From Xanthomonas sp. AM6 (GTDB taxonomy: Bacteria > Pseudomonadota > Gammaproteobacteria > Xanthomonadales > Xanthomonadaceae): 64,000 nucleotides of DNA. Made by a program: the position numbers and the translations under genes. Below the pieces are notes generated by a model. The model worked only from the letters and a program-made list of their open reading frames with translations. It made no database searches and was not told the origin of the DNA. Numbering within the stretch: position 1 is the stretch's first letter; each line of letters starts with the position of its first letter. The stretch lies in NCBI RefSeq assembly GCF_025665335.1, contig NZ_CP106869.1:3932501-3996500 (forward strand), read 5' to 3'. Positions 50,052 to 59,117 of this stretch are shown in pieces.

Positions 50052-52874
50052 TCAGTAGTAGAAGGTGGCGGTGGCGAACAGGCCCTTGGCGCGCTGGGTA
50101 TCCCCGCCGCCGAGCGCGAAGCGGTACTGCACGCTCAGGTCCAGCGAGGAGCGCGCCGCGTTGTAGTGGTCCTCGCGGAACCAGTAGCGCACGCCGAGCC
50201 CGGGGCCGGCGCCCAGCGACCAGCTGCGGTCGGTGTCGGACAACGCGAACGCCTGCTCGCCGATCAGCGGATAGGCGATGCCGCTGACCCGCGAGCGCTG
50301 GTCGAGCCAGTCCGCGCCCACCACCACCGACGGCGTCAGCACCCAGCGGGTCTGGTCGGCGCCGAACCGGTAGCTGCGCCCCAGGCGCAGCTCGGCGGCG
50401 GCGAACCATTGCGAGCGGTGCAGGCGGCCGTCGGAGTCGAGCAGGCTTTCGACCGGGGCGCCGGTGGCGTCCAGCCGGTCCACGCTGAAGCGCGCGCGGT
50501 TGTCGTCCCAGCTGTAGCCGGCCTGGGCATAGCCGCTCAGCGTCCACCACTGGTTCACGTCGGTACGCACGCCGGTGCCGTGGTAGAAACCATAGGTCAG
50601 GTACGACATCCAGCCGCCGGCGTCGCTGTCCAGGCGGTAGCGCGCCAGCGTGTTGACCTGCAGCGGCTGGTTCGAGTCGCGCTGGATGCGGCACTGGACC
50701 GCGGCCGCGTCCGGATAGACGCCGCCGTTGCGGGTGGCGGTGCCGAGGAACTGGCGGCGCTCGATGCCCGCGCTCAGGCCGGTGCGGCCGAACGCGTAGC
50801 GCACGCCGAACGATCCGATCGTGGAAGGCCAGCCGGCGATCGAGCGCGAACGGCTCAGGCGCTCGGCGCGGGCGCGCGCGTCCTCGGTGGCTTCGCCGGT
50901 GCACGGATCCACCGCGCGCACCGATTCGAACGTGCCGCCTTCGTCGTACAGCGTGTTGGCCACGCGGGCGTAGGCTTCCAGCGTGCCATGTCGGTCGTTG
51001 AGCGCCTGCGGCCGCCAGAACGCCTCCAGGGTGCCGAAGGCCGAGTCGCCCGGGGTGCTGATCGCCGATCCGCCCAGGTTGGTCGCGGCCTGGCGCGCGC
51101 CGCGGTAGCCGGCCGAGGCGATCAGGCCCCACTCGCGCGAGAGGTTGGCGATCGAACTGCGGGTGTTGTAGCGCTGCGCCTTGTCCAGCGGCAGCCGGCC
51201 CTGGTCGGCGCGATCGATCGCGCTGCGCAGCAGCGCCACGGCCTGCGGGTTGTCGCCATTGGCTGCGCTGGCATAGGCCTGGTCGAGCACCACGCTGGGC
51301 GGTGCTTTGCCGGTGGCGTCGGCGGCGCGGAAATCGTCGAGCGCCTGCGCCGGTTCGCCGGCGCGCAGCTGCAGATACCCGCGCTGCATCAGCAGTCCGG
51401 CGTCGGCGGGGCGCTGGCCCAGCGCGCTGTCCAGGCGTTGCCGCGCCTGCGCCTGCTGGGCGCGGTCGCCGGCGGCCAGCGCGGTGGTGAGCAGGTTCTG
51501 CAGGCTGGCGTTGTCCGGGCTCTCCTGCAGCGCGCGCTGCGCTTCGCGGATGGCCTCCTGGTAATCCTGTCGCCCGTACGCGGCGTAGGCGCGTTGCGCG
51601 GCGCTGCCGCTGCCCTGCAGGTCGGCCGGGGTCAGTTCGCACTGGGTGCCGTAGGGCGTGTCGCGGCACTGCTGGAACGGCGCCGGGTACGACGCCAGGG
51701 TCAGCGCCGGTGCCGGGCGCGCCTTGCGCAGCGCCTTCTCGCGCTGGGCGATGGCCTGGCCGATCTGCTTGCGCGCGGTCTCGTCCGCATCGGCCAGCGG
51801 GTCGGCCTGCAGCGGCTGCAGCAGGCGCGCGGCACGCTCGCGATCGCCGGCGGCGATCGCCGCATCCACCGCCAGCAGGCGCACGTTGCGCTGCTGTTGC
51901 GCATCCAGCCAGTCCTGGCGCAGGGCGGCGTCGAAATCGGCGTTGGCCTCGGCGCTGCGCAACTGGCGCTGGCGCAGATACCCGCGCATGACCAGCGCCA
52001 CGGTGTCTTCGCTGTCGTTGGCCAGCGCCTGGTCGGCGGTGGCCTCGGCGGCGGGCAGTTGCCCGTCCAGCAACTGCACGGTCATCAGCAGCAGGCGATG
52101 CGACGCCACGTCCGGCGCATACGCCACCGCTTGCCGGGCGAACCCGGCGGCGGCGCCGAAGTCCTGCTCGATCAGCGCCTGGTAGCCCTCCTGCGCCGGC
52201 TTGACCGCGCGCTGGCGGCCCAGCGCCACGCGCTTGGCCTGCAAATCGGCGACATTCGGCGCGCCCAGCTGGATCGCCGTGGCGGCCGCGGCTTCGGCCT
52301 GTTCGAACTGTTGCTGGACCTCCAGCGCCGACACCCACAGGATCGCCCATGCGCCCTGCTGCGGCTGCTGCCGGAACGCCTGTTCGGCCTGCTCGGCGGC
52401 CTGCGCCATGCGGTCGTTGTTGTAGGCCTCGTAGGCCTGGGTGGCCAGCGCGAAGGCGCGCTGGTAGGCCTGTTCGGCCGCGCTCGGACGCGCGGTCGCG
52501 CGCGGCGCGGGGGCGCCGCCGGCGCGCGCGGAGGCCGACGCCGGCGCCGCCGCGGCCAGCCCCGGCAGCGCCGGATCGCGCAGCCCTTCGGCCAGCGCGC
52601 GGCGGGCCTGCGCGCGCGCTTCGTCGCCGCGGCCCAGTTTCTGCAGCGCGTAGATCTGCAACAGGCGCAGGCGCACCACGTCCGGGCGCAGCCGCGCCGC
52701 TTCGGCCGCCTGGCGGCTGGCCTGCTGGTAGTCGCCGCGCGCGTAGGAGGCGTAGGCATCCTCGGCGATGCGGTAGGCGGCGCCGGCCAGCGGCAGTTGC
52801 TGCGCGTGCGCGGTGGCGCTGCCCAGGCCGAGCAGGCCCAGGACGATGACGCCCGAAAGCAAGGTGGTTCTCAT
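50052..52874 (-). CDS. nfrA: NfrA-like TPR and outer-membrane protein
   Basis: A 940-residue exported protein: signal peptide (ending TAHAQQ), a long helical TPR region (to about residue 650, with units such as AYRIAEDAYASYARGDYQQA and PDNASLQNLLTTALAAGDRAQ) and a C-terminal beta-rich domain ending in FYY, as outer-membrane barrels do (DLSVQYRFALGGG near the end). Domain order and length match NfrA, the outer-membrane protein used by phage N4, thought to export a surface glycan. ATG overlaps the nfrB stop. The sequence is too divergent to say if it serves as a phage receptor here. Confidence 0.85.
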   Translation of the reverse strand: MRTTLLSGVIVLGLLGLGSATAHAQQLPLAGAAYRIAEDAYASYARGDYQQASRQAAEAARLRPDVVRLRLLQIYALQKLGRGDEARAQARRALAEGLRDPALPGLAAAAPASASARAGGAPAPRATARPSAAEQAYQRAFALATQAYEAYNNDRMAQAAEQAEQAFRQQPQQGAWAILWVSALEVQQQFEQAEAAAATAIQLGAPNVADLQAKRVALGRQRAVKPAQEGYQALIEQDFGAAAGFARQAVAYAPDVASHRLLLMTVQLLDGQLPAAEATADQALANDSEDTVALVMRGYLRQRQLRSAEANADFDAALRQDWLDAQQQRNVRLLAVDAAIAAGDRERAARLLQPLQADPLADADETARKQIGQAIAQREKALRKARPAPALTLASYPAPFQQCRDTPYGTQCELTPADLQGSGSAAQRAYAAYGRQDYQEAIREAQRALQESPDNASLQNLLTTALAAGDRAQQAQARQRLDSALGQRPADAGLLMQRGYLQLRAGEPAQALDDFRAADATGKAPPSVVLDQAYASAANGDNPQAVALLRSAIDRADQGRLPLDKAQRYNTRSSIANLSREWGLIASAGYRGARQAATNLGGSAISTPGDSAFGTLEAFWRPQALNDRHGTLEAYARVANTLYDEGGTFESVRAVDPCTGEATEDARARAERLSRSRSIAGWPSTIGSFGVRYAFGRTGLSAGIERRQFLGTATRNGGVYPDAAAVQCRIQRDSNQPLQVNTLARYRLDSDAGGWMSYLTYGFYHGTGVRTDVNQWWTLSGYAQAGYSWDDNRARFSVDRLDATGAPVESLLDSDGRLHRSQWFAAAELRLGRSYRFGADQTRWVLTPSVVVGADWLDQRSRVSGIAYPLIGEQAFALSDTDRSWSLGAGPGLGVRYWFREDHYNAARSSLDLSVQYRFALGGGDTQRAKGLFATATFYY

Positions 52875-55015
52875 GCCTGCAGTTCTCCGCCGGCGCTGTA
52901 TCGGGGTAGGCCGGCACGGCGATGCTGCTCGCGCACGGCGGTGGCGATCGCCGCCTGGGTGGCGACGCCCTGCTTGACCAGGTGGTCGCCGATGCGGCCG
53001 TCGCGCTGCGGCCTATATTCGTCCAGCACGCGCTCGAACTGATCGCGCGCGATCAGGCGCATTTCCACCAGCAGGTCGCCCAGCAGCGGCACCGCGTCGA
53101 TGCGGTAGCTTTCGCCGCTGATCAGGCGCAGGCCGGCATTGATTTCGCTTTCGCGCGCGATCGACTGCCTGAGCACGCTGGCGTGCGCGTCCTGCAGCAG
53201 CCGCGCCTGCTCGGCCTCGGACAGCGCGTTGGACACCGCGACCGCCAGCTCGCCGGGCGCGCCCGGCGGCAGCGGCAGCAGGCGCCACTGCACGCAGGCC
53301 TCCACCGACAGCGGGAACTGCCCGGCCTGCAGGTAGTCCACGTCGATCGCCGCGCGCGGCAGGTCACCCTGGAAGGCGATCGCTTCGGCCAGGGTTTCAT
53401 CGTCCAGCCAGCCCTGCGCGACCAGGATCCGCCCCAGCGGCTGCTGGCGCCCGCCCTGCTGTTGCTGCAGCGCCTGCTGCAGGCGCTCGGGCTCGACCGC
53501 TTCCCAGATGGACAGCAGTTCGCCCAGGCGCCGGCGCGTGTGCACCAGCTGCGCGGCGGAGGGGAAATCGTGCATGGTCTTGTCCCACACCATGCGCTTG
53601 CCGAACAGCAGGTACAGCAGGAACATGCGCCAGGCGCGCGCGGTGGCCATGAAGTTGATCATGTTGCCGACCACCATGCGCGGGATCGACATCAGCGCAT
53701 GTTCCCAGCCGTACAGGCGGTTGACGAAGTAGAAGCGCTGCGCCACGCGCGTGGCCAGCGCCGCGGTGGTCAGCAGCGCCACGTTCATCTGCCAGGTACC
53801 GCTCTGGAAGATGGTCGGGAACTGGGTGCTCCACGCGCCGGTCACCTTGAGCACCCAGAACAGCATCAGCTGCAGGAAGATCAGGTAGGCGAAGACGCTG
53901 ATGAACGAGGTGACGATGCCCTTGCGGTCGCGCGCGAGCAGGTACTTGGTCGCCAGCGAGCCGCGCCAGCCCAGCGTCTCCCAGCTCTGCAGGCCGATGC
54001 CCAGCACCCAGCGCGCCTTCTGCCGGTACGAGGCGCGGAAGTTGTCCGGGAAGTATTCGCGCACGCACAGCGCCATGCGCAGGGTGCGCTCGCGCACCGG
54101 GCCCCAGCCGAACCACGACGGGCGGCGCACGCGGAACTGCACCGGGAAGCGCGCGAAGATCGAGTGCATGCCCATCGCCGCCAGCCGCGCGCCGACGTCG
54201 TAGTCCTCAGTCAGGCTGTCGGTGTTGAACGGCTGGTTGCCGGTGGCCTCGCTCAGCGCCACCAGCGCCTTGCGCGAGAAGCAGGTGCCCACGCCGGCCG
54301 AGGGCACCATGCCGGACACGCTTTCGCGCACCACCAGGTCCTTGGCGTGCCATTCGGCGAACTCGTCCATGTACACGCCGGCGACCAGTTCGTACCACTC
54401 GCGGTCCAGCGAGGTCACCGGCAGCTGGATCATGTCCTTGCGCGGCAACAGGTAGTTGAAGAACCGCAGTTCCATCGGGTGCAGCACGTCCTCGCTGTCG
54501 TGCAGGACCACGCCGGCGAATTCGATGCCGTGGCGCTTCTCGTAGTCGAAGATCGCCAGGACCAGCCAGTTCAGGCAGTCGGCCTTGCTGGTCGGGCCGT
54601 CGTGCGGCACCTCGACGCGGCGCATGCGCTTGTAGCGCCGGCACATGCGCTCCACTTCGGCGATGGTCTGCGCGTCGTTGGGATAGGTGCCGACGAAGAC
54701 CACGTAGTCGTGGTAGTCGAGCACGTCGATCATGTTCTCGACCATCTGCCCGATCACGTCGTACTCGGCCCAGGCCGGCACCATGATCGCCAGCGTCTGC
54801 TCGGGCCGCTGCAGCAGGTCCTGCTGGGTCAGCGGCCGGTACTGGCTGCGCTGCTTGAGGATCAGGGTGCGCCAGATCTCGCGCACCCAGTACCAGGCAT
54901 CGATGAACAGGTCGTCGATGCTGGAGATCAGGATCACCACCGCCACCACCACTGCCGCCGTCTCCAGGAAGGCGTAGTAGTTGGCGAGGTGGATGTTCCA
55001 GTACAGGCCGTCCAC
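52871..55015 (-). CDS. nfrB: NfrB-like glycosyltransferase with C-terminal MshEN region
   Basis: A 714-residue inner-membrane family 2 glycosyltransferase. The catalytic part (about 70-340) has HDSED (172-176), TED (269-271) and QKARW (332-336), the D-DxD-TED-QxxRW set of processive synthases such as cellulose synthase. Membrane segments flank it. After residue 490 come MshEN-type motifs: RLGELL...LQQALQQQ (496-518) and, 30 residues on, PLGRILVAQG...LAEAIAFQ (526-549); a looser RIGDHLVKQG copy lies near the C-terminus. MshEN domains bind c-di-GMP, and E. coli NfrB is controlled this way. The second copy has Pro in place of the leading Arg. Confidence 0.92.
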   Translation of the reverse strand: MDGLYWNIHLANYYAFLETAAVVVAVVILISSIDDLFIDAWYWVREIWRTLILKQRSQYRPLTQQDLLQRPEQTLAIMVPAWAEYDVIGQMVENMIDVLDYHDYVVFVGTYPNDAQTIAEVERMCRRYKRMRRVEVPHDGPTSKADCLNWLVLAIFDYEKRHGIEFAGVVLHDSEDVLHPMELRFFNYLLPRKDMIQLPVTSLDREWYELVAGVYMDEFAEWHAKDLVVRESVSGMVPSAGVGTCFSRKALVALSEATGNQPFNTDSLTEDYDVGARLAAMGMHSIFARFPVQFRVRRPSWFGWGPVRERTLRMALCVREYFPDNFRASYRQKARWVLGIGLQSWETLGWRGSLATKYLLARDRKGIVTSFISVFAYLIFLQLMLFWVLKVTGAWSTQFPTIFQSGTWQMNVALLTTAALATRVAQRFYFVNRLYGWEHALMSIPRMVVGNMINFMATARAWRMFLLYLLFGKRMVWDKTMHDFPSAAQLVHTRRRLGELLSIWEAVEPERLQQALQQQQGGRQQPLGRILVAQGWLDDETLAEAIAFQGDLPRAAIDVDYLQAGQFPLSVEACVQWRLLPLPPGAPGELAVAVSNALSEAEQARLLQDAHASVLRQSIARESEINAGLRLISGESYRIDAVPLLGDLLVEMRLIARDQFERVLDEYRPQRDGRIGDHLVKQGVATQAAIATAVREQHRRAGLPRYSAGGELQA

Positions 55016-55021
55016 AGGCGG

Positions 55022-57241
55022 TCAGTGCCCGGACTGGGCGGACTTGCGGCGACGGCGGACCTGGGTCACGCGCGCGGCCAGCAGCATGAACACGATCACC
55101 CCGACCAGCACCAGCAGCCACACCATATGCTGCTGCCACACCGGCTGCGGGTCGGCCTGCTCGGCCAGCTGCGCGCCGGTCGGGTCCTGGCCGTCGAAGT
55201 CCTGCACCACGCCGCGCGCATCCAGCAGCGCCAGGTTGCCGCGGATCAGCCGGAACGGCGCGTCGAGCTGCGGGCCCTGCGCGCCCAGCTCGCGGTAGAT
55301 CACCCCGGTCCTGGCGCCGCTGCCGACCACTTCGACCAGCGCGGCGCGGTCGAGCCCGGCCACGTCCAGCAGCACCTGGTTGCCCGGGCCGGACACCACC
55401 AGCTTGCCGCCGCGCAGCGCGCCGGTCTGCTCCAGGCCCTGCGGGGCCAGCATGAAGCTCAGGTAGGCGCCGTTCGGCGCGATCGCGGTCTTCGGGTCGC
55501 CGAGCTTGAGCGTGGCGGCCATCGGCGAGGCGCCGGTCGCGCTGGCGAGGTGGATCACCTTGGCCAGCGTCGCCGGCGCATCCTGCAGCCAGCTCGACGG
55601 CACGAACACCTCGTGCGCACCGGCCAGCTGCGAGGCGGCGCCGACGAAATCGCCGCCGAGGCTGCGCTCGCTCAGGCGGATGTGGCTGCTGGGCAGCACC
55701 GACACCGGGTAGCCGGTGGCCGGATCGTGGCAGTACGGGCGCGCCGGCTGGCGCAGGAAGCTGATCCGCACCTGGTTGCGCGCGGCCAGCGCGTAGCCCG
55801 GCACCTTGGCGACCAGGCGCTGCGGCTTGCCGTCGCTGTTGAGGACCTTGGCGCCCACCAGGTAGTCGTTGAAGAAGATCGAGGCGACCGCGCCCTGCCC
55901 GGCCGGATTCGGCGCGGCGGAGACGTCGACCACCACTTCGCTGGGCAGGCGCCCGTCGCTGGACAGCGCGCCCAGGTCGAAGCTGGCGGTGCGGTCGCCG
56001 CGCGCGACGATGTCCAGGGTCCCGGCCATGTTGCCCAGGCGGTTGAGCAGCACCACGCCCTTGTCGGCCGGCGGCTGCAGCGCCGTGCCGACCAGCAGCG
56101 AGCGGCCCAGCGCGTAGGCGCGCCACTGCTCGGTCAGCAGGCCGGCGACCTTGGCGCCGGCGCCGGTGGCGACCAGCAGGGTCGGACGCCCGCCGACCAG
56201 CGCCACCTGCACCGAGGCCTTGGCGGCCGGCTGTTCGAACCCGGCCATGTCGGCCTTGCGCCACGCGGCGAACGCGCTGGCCGCGTCCGGCGACGCCGCG
56301 CCGACCTCGCCGGCCAGCGCATCCAGCGCGGCGCGCACGCCGGCGCGCAGCGGATCGCTCAGCACCGCCACGTCCACCGCGAGCGGGCCGGCATCGCCCA
56401 GCGACAGCAGCGCGCCGACCTCGGCCAGGCTGCCGATGCGGTGGCTGGCGCTGCCGTCGGCCAACGCCGCATAGGCGGGAATGCCGGCCAGGCTGGCCGG
56501 GATGCTCAGCCCGCGCAGGTCCACGCTGCCGCCCACCGCCGGCAGCGCGACCACCTCCACGCGCTTGCCGCCGTTCTCCAGCGCCGCGCCCACGCGCCAT
56601 GCGGCGTCGTAGCTCTCCACGCTGGTGGCACGGCCATCCACCAGCAGCCGCACCTTGGCCGGCAACGCGCCCCAGGCCTTGGCCACGGTGTCGATCGCGC
56701 GGCCGTCGAAGCGGTAGCTGAAACGCGACTCCGGCGACAGCCGCAGCACGTTGGCCGGCGCGCTCTGGTCGGCGCACTCGTATTCGGACACCACCGACCA
56801 CCAGCCCACGCCGAAGCGCACGAAGCCGTTGGCGCGGGCGAACCCGTCGATGCCGATCAGCTGGCTGGCATCGCCCTGCGCGTCGGTGATCGAGCGCGCC
56901 GCCACCGGGTCGCCGTCGATCGACAGCAGGCTGGAGGTGCGCCCGGTGTGTCCGCGCATGTAGCGCGCATCGACCTGCAGTTTCGCATCGTGGGTCGGCA
57001 CGCCGGCCGGCACCGGCAGGTAGATCTCGCGCTGGCTTTCCTGGCCGCTGAGCACCAGCGGCTGGGCGAAGCCCAGGTCGCGCAGGGTCATCGAGCGCTG
57101 CACCGTGGTCTGGCCGGCCCATTCGCCGAACTGGCCGGCGACGGAGTCGGCGGCGGCGGCGGGCGCCAGTGGGGCCAGCAGGACCAGGGCCAGCGGCCAT
57201 CCCTTGGGGAAGCGTGCGGTACGACGTCGGGTCTGGGTCAT
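55022..57241 (-). CDS. BcsB-like periplasmic polysaccharide synthase subunit
   Basis: A 739-residue protein with a signal sequence (about 1-34), a large periplasmic part with cellulose-binding-like domains (for example VLSGQESQREIYLPVP near the start and SFLRQPARPYCHDPATGYP), and a C-terminal membrane helix (about 703-722) followed by a basic tail. It belongs to the BcsB family that guides a growing glycan through the periplasm and stimulates the synthase. ATG 57241 overlaps the wecB stop, and only 6 bases separate it from nfrB, so it is the likely partner of NfrB. It is distinct from the cellulose bcsB expected upstream of bcsC. Confidence 0.88.
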   Translation of the reverse strand: MTQTRRRTARFPKGWPLALVLLAPLAPAAAADSVAGQFGEWAGQTTVQRSMTLRDLGFAQPLVLSGQESQREIYLPVPAGVPTHDAKLQVDARYMRGHTGRTSSLLSIDGDPVAARSITDAQGDASQLIGIDGFARANGFVRFGVGWWSVVSEYECADQSAPANVLRLSPESRFSYRFDGRAIDTVAKAWGALPAKVRLLVDGRATSVESYDAAWRVGAALENGGKRVEVVALPAVGGSVDLRGLSIPASLAGIPAYAALADGSASHRIGSLAEVGALLSLGDAGPLAVDVAVLSDPLRAGVRAALDALAGEVGAASPDAASAFAAWRKADMAGFEQPAAKASVQVALVGGRPTLLVATGAGAKVAGLLTEQWRAYALGRSLLVGTALQPPADKGVVLLNRLGNMAGTLDIVARGDRTASFDLGALSSDGRLPSEVVVDVSAAPNPAGQGAVASIFFNDYLVGAKVLNSDGKPQRLVAKVPGYALAARNQVRISFLRQPARPYCHDPATGYPVSVLPSSHIRLSERSLGGDFVGAASQLAGAHEVFVPSSWLQDAPATLAKVIHLASATGASPMAATLKLGDPKTAIAPNGAYLSFMLAPQGLEQTGALRGGKLVVSGPGNQVLLDVAGLDRAALVEVVGSGARTGVIYRELGAQGPQLDAPFRLIRGNLALLDARGVVQDFDGQDPTGAQLAEQADPQPVWQQHMVWLLVLVGVIVFMLLAARVTQVRRRRKSAQSGH

Positions 57242-58419
57242 GGCATCAGGTCTGAAGAGAGGGAATGGGAAACCGCCGCGGCACGGCCGGGGACGAACGG
57301 GTCGAATGGCAGGCCGCGCAAGGCGGCCACGATCCGCGCCGAGGCGCGGCCATCGCCGTAGGGGCTGGCGTCGGGCAGGAACTGCGCCGGTCGCGCCGGC
57401 TGGTCGCAGGCGGCATGCACCGCGGCCACGATCCGCGCCGGATCGGTGCCGACCAGCTTGACCACCCCGGCCTGGACCGCTTCGGGGCGCTCGGTGACCG
57501 CGCGCATCACCAGCACCGGCCGGCCCAGCGCCGGCGCTTCTTCCTGCACCCCGCCCGAATCGGTCAGCACCACGTGCGCGCGCTGCATCAGGCGCACGAA
57601 GGCGAGGTAGTCCTGCGGCGCGATCAGGTGCACGTTGTCCAGCCCGCCCAGCTGCGCGCGGACCGGGCCCTGCACGTTCGGATTCAGGTGCACCGGGTAG
57701 ACGATCTGCAGGTCCGGGCGCTGCGCCAGTTCGGCCAGCGCCCGGCAGATGTTGGCGAAGCCGTCGCCGAAGCTCTCGCGGCGGTGCCCGGTGACCAGCA
57801 GCAGCTTGCGCTCCGGCAGCAGGAACGGGAACTGCGCATCGACCGCGCCGCGCAGCGCGGCATCGCGCTGCAGCCGCTCCACGGTCTGTTCCAGCGCATC
57901 GATCACGGTGTTGCCGGTGACGCTGATGCGGCCGGACAGGTGTTCCTGCTCCAGGTTGCGGCCCGAGCTGTCGGTGGGCGCGAACAGATGGTCGGCGACC
58001 ACATCGATCACCCGCCGGTTCATTTCCTCCGGCCAGGGCTGCTCCAGGTTGCCGGTGCGCAGGCCCGCCTCGACGTGGCCGACCGGGATGCGCCGATGGA
58101 AGGCGGCCAGCGCCGCGGTCATCGCGGTGGTGGTGTCGCCGTGCACCAGCACGCGGTCCGGCTGCACCTGCTCGTACAGGGCGTCGAGCCTGGCGAACAG
58201 CCGCGAACACAAACCGTTCAGGGTCTGGTTGGCTACCATGACGTCCAGGTCGTGGTCGGGCTGGATCTCGAACAGCGACAGCACCTGGTCCAGCATCGCC
58301 CGATGCTGGCCGGTGATGCAGACCAGGGAGTCGATGTCCGGCGCGGCGTGCAGCGCGCGCACCAGCGGCCCCATCTTGATGGCTTCAGGGCGCGTGCCAA
58401 AAACGGAAAGAACCTTCAC
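57238..58419 (-). CDS. wecB: UDP-N-acetylglucosamine 2-epimerase (non-hydrolysing) WecB
   Basis: A 393-residue cytoplasmic enzyme interconverting UDP-GlcNAc and UDP-ManNAc. It has FGTRPEAIKM, VHGDTTTAM, GHVEAGLRTGN, GHRRESFGDG, YPVHLNPNV and DSGGVQEEAPALG. GTG 58419 gives the usual start MKVLSVFGTRPEAIK and has GGAG 7 bases upstream. As first gene of the operon it most probably provides UDP-ManNAc to NfrB. In E. coli WecB serves both enterobacterial common antigen and the NfrAB glycan; here no wecC follows, arguing for direct use of ManNAc. Confidence 0.95.
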   Translation of the reverse strand: MKVLSVFGTRPEAIKMGPLVRALHAAPDIDSLVCITGQHRAMLDQVLSLFEIQPDHDLDVMVANQTLNGLCSRLFARLDALYEQVQPDRVLVHGDTTTAMTAALAAFHRRIPVGHVEAGLRTGNLEQPWPEEMNRRVIDVVADHLFAPTDSSGRNLEQEHLSGRISVTGNTVIDALEQTVERLQRDAALRGAVDAQFPFLLPERKLLLVTGHRRESFGDGFANICRALAELAQRPDLQIVYPVHLNPNVQGPVRAQLGGLDNVHLIAPQDYLAFVRLMQRAHVVLTDSGGVQEEAPALGRPVLVMRAVTERPEAVQAGVVKLVGTDPARIVAAVHAACDQPARPAQFLPDASPYGDGRASARIVAALRGLPFDPFVPGRAAAVSHSLSSDLMP

Positions 58420-58445
58420 CAACCCGCTCCATGTGGTCTGAATAG

Positions 58446-58489
58446 CGTGATGCTCGTCACACTATAGTACCCCAAACGGGCAGGTGCCA
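58446..58489 (-). promoter_or_regulatory. Promoter of the wecB-nfr operon with a CRP/Clp-type site
   Basis: On the minus strand TATAGT (58461-58466) makes a good -10 box; 17 bases upstream TGGCAC is a poor -35. Abutting the -10 on its downstream side is TGTGA-N6-TCACG (58446-58461), a one-mismatch match to the CRP-family consensus TGTGA-N6-TCACA. It would lie on the transcription start, where binding normally represses. In Xanthomonas the CRP-like protein Clp binds c-di-GMP, which releases it from DNA. Confidence 0.5.
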
Positions 58490-58695
58490 CCCGGCGCGGC
58501 GGGCGGGAGCTTCCTTGGGCGCTCGCTGCGGGCAGTCCCGGCGCCAGCCTTTCAGCGGAGTTTTGCGGGTTTTCCCGGATGAAAACCGCCAGTTGCCTAC
58601 CGGACCGGCAGGGCCGGCGCCGTTGTAGACAGATGCTTGCCCAGCGCATCGCCAGCCTGGCAGCGGCCGGCGGTCTGCGTCCCGGGCACGATTCC

Positions 58696-58921
58696 CCTGC
58701 TGGCATCGCGCTGCCGCAGCCGACTCCCACGACCATCTGGCGCCTGTCCTGGCCGCTGCGCTGGAGCGCGCGACGTGGGCATCGCCCATGCAATCCGGTT
58801 CCGGGTCATGCTGGGCATCGCGCCGCTGCAGCCAACCTGCGACCACGGCCATCTGGCCCGTCCTGGCGCTGCGCTGCGGAGCGCGCGCGACGTGGGCATC
58901 GCGCAGGCGATGTGGCGTGCG
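58696..58921. repeat. Two imperfect tandem repeats of about 115 bp in the wecB leader
   Basis: Within the 698-bp spacer 58420-59117, a segment with CTGGCATCGCG, CATCTGGC, CTGCGCTG and GCGACGTGGGCATCGC occurs twice (about 58696-58808 and 58809-58921); matching blocks are 112-117 bp apart. No gene is recognised; the open frames here are short or lack conserved content. Confidence 0.6.
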
Positions 58922-59117
58922 CCGCCGGTCCGACGCCGCGGCGCGCCGAGACGCCGGAAATGCGCCAGGCAATCACTGCCCGGCTCCTCGCATCGTCGGA
59001 ACGCTGCCGCTGCGTGCGCCATCGTCAGGGGGATAGCCGGGACCGTGGTCGATCGCCGCGGGCAGATCATCCATGCCCCAGCACCCGCCCGCCAAGCGGA
59101 CTTGGCTGTGGGCCGCG

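Noticed and set aside
52922-57361. A 1479-codon open frame on the plus strand opposite the nfrB and bcsB-like genes
   Set aside because: It is a shadow of GC-rich coding DNA: the translation is low-complexity His/Arg/Ala/Gln-rich, with no domain, and the minus strand holds clear family proteins.
58470-58490. A sigma-54 promoter before wecB starting TGGCAC
   Set aside because: The second element (GC 12 bases after GG) is missing; a -10 TATAGT fits sigma-70 better.
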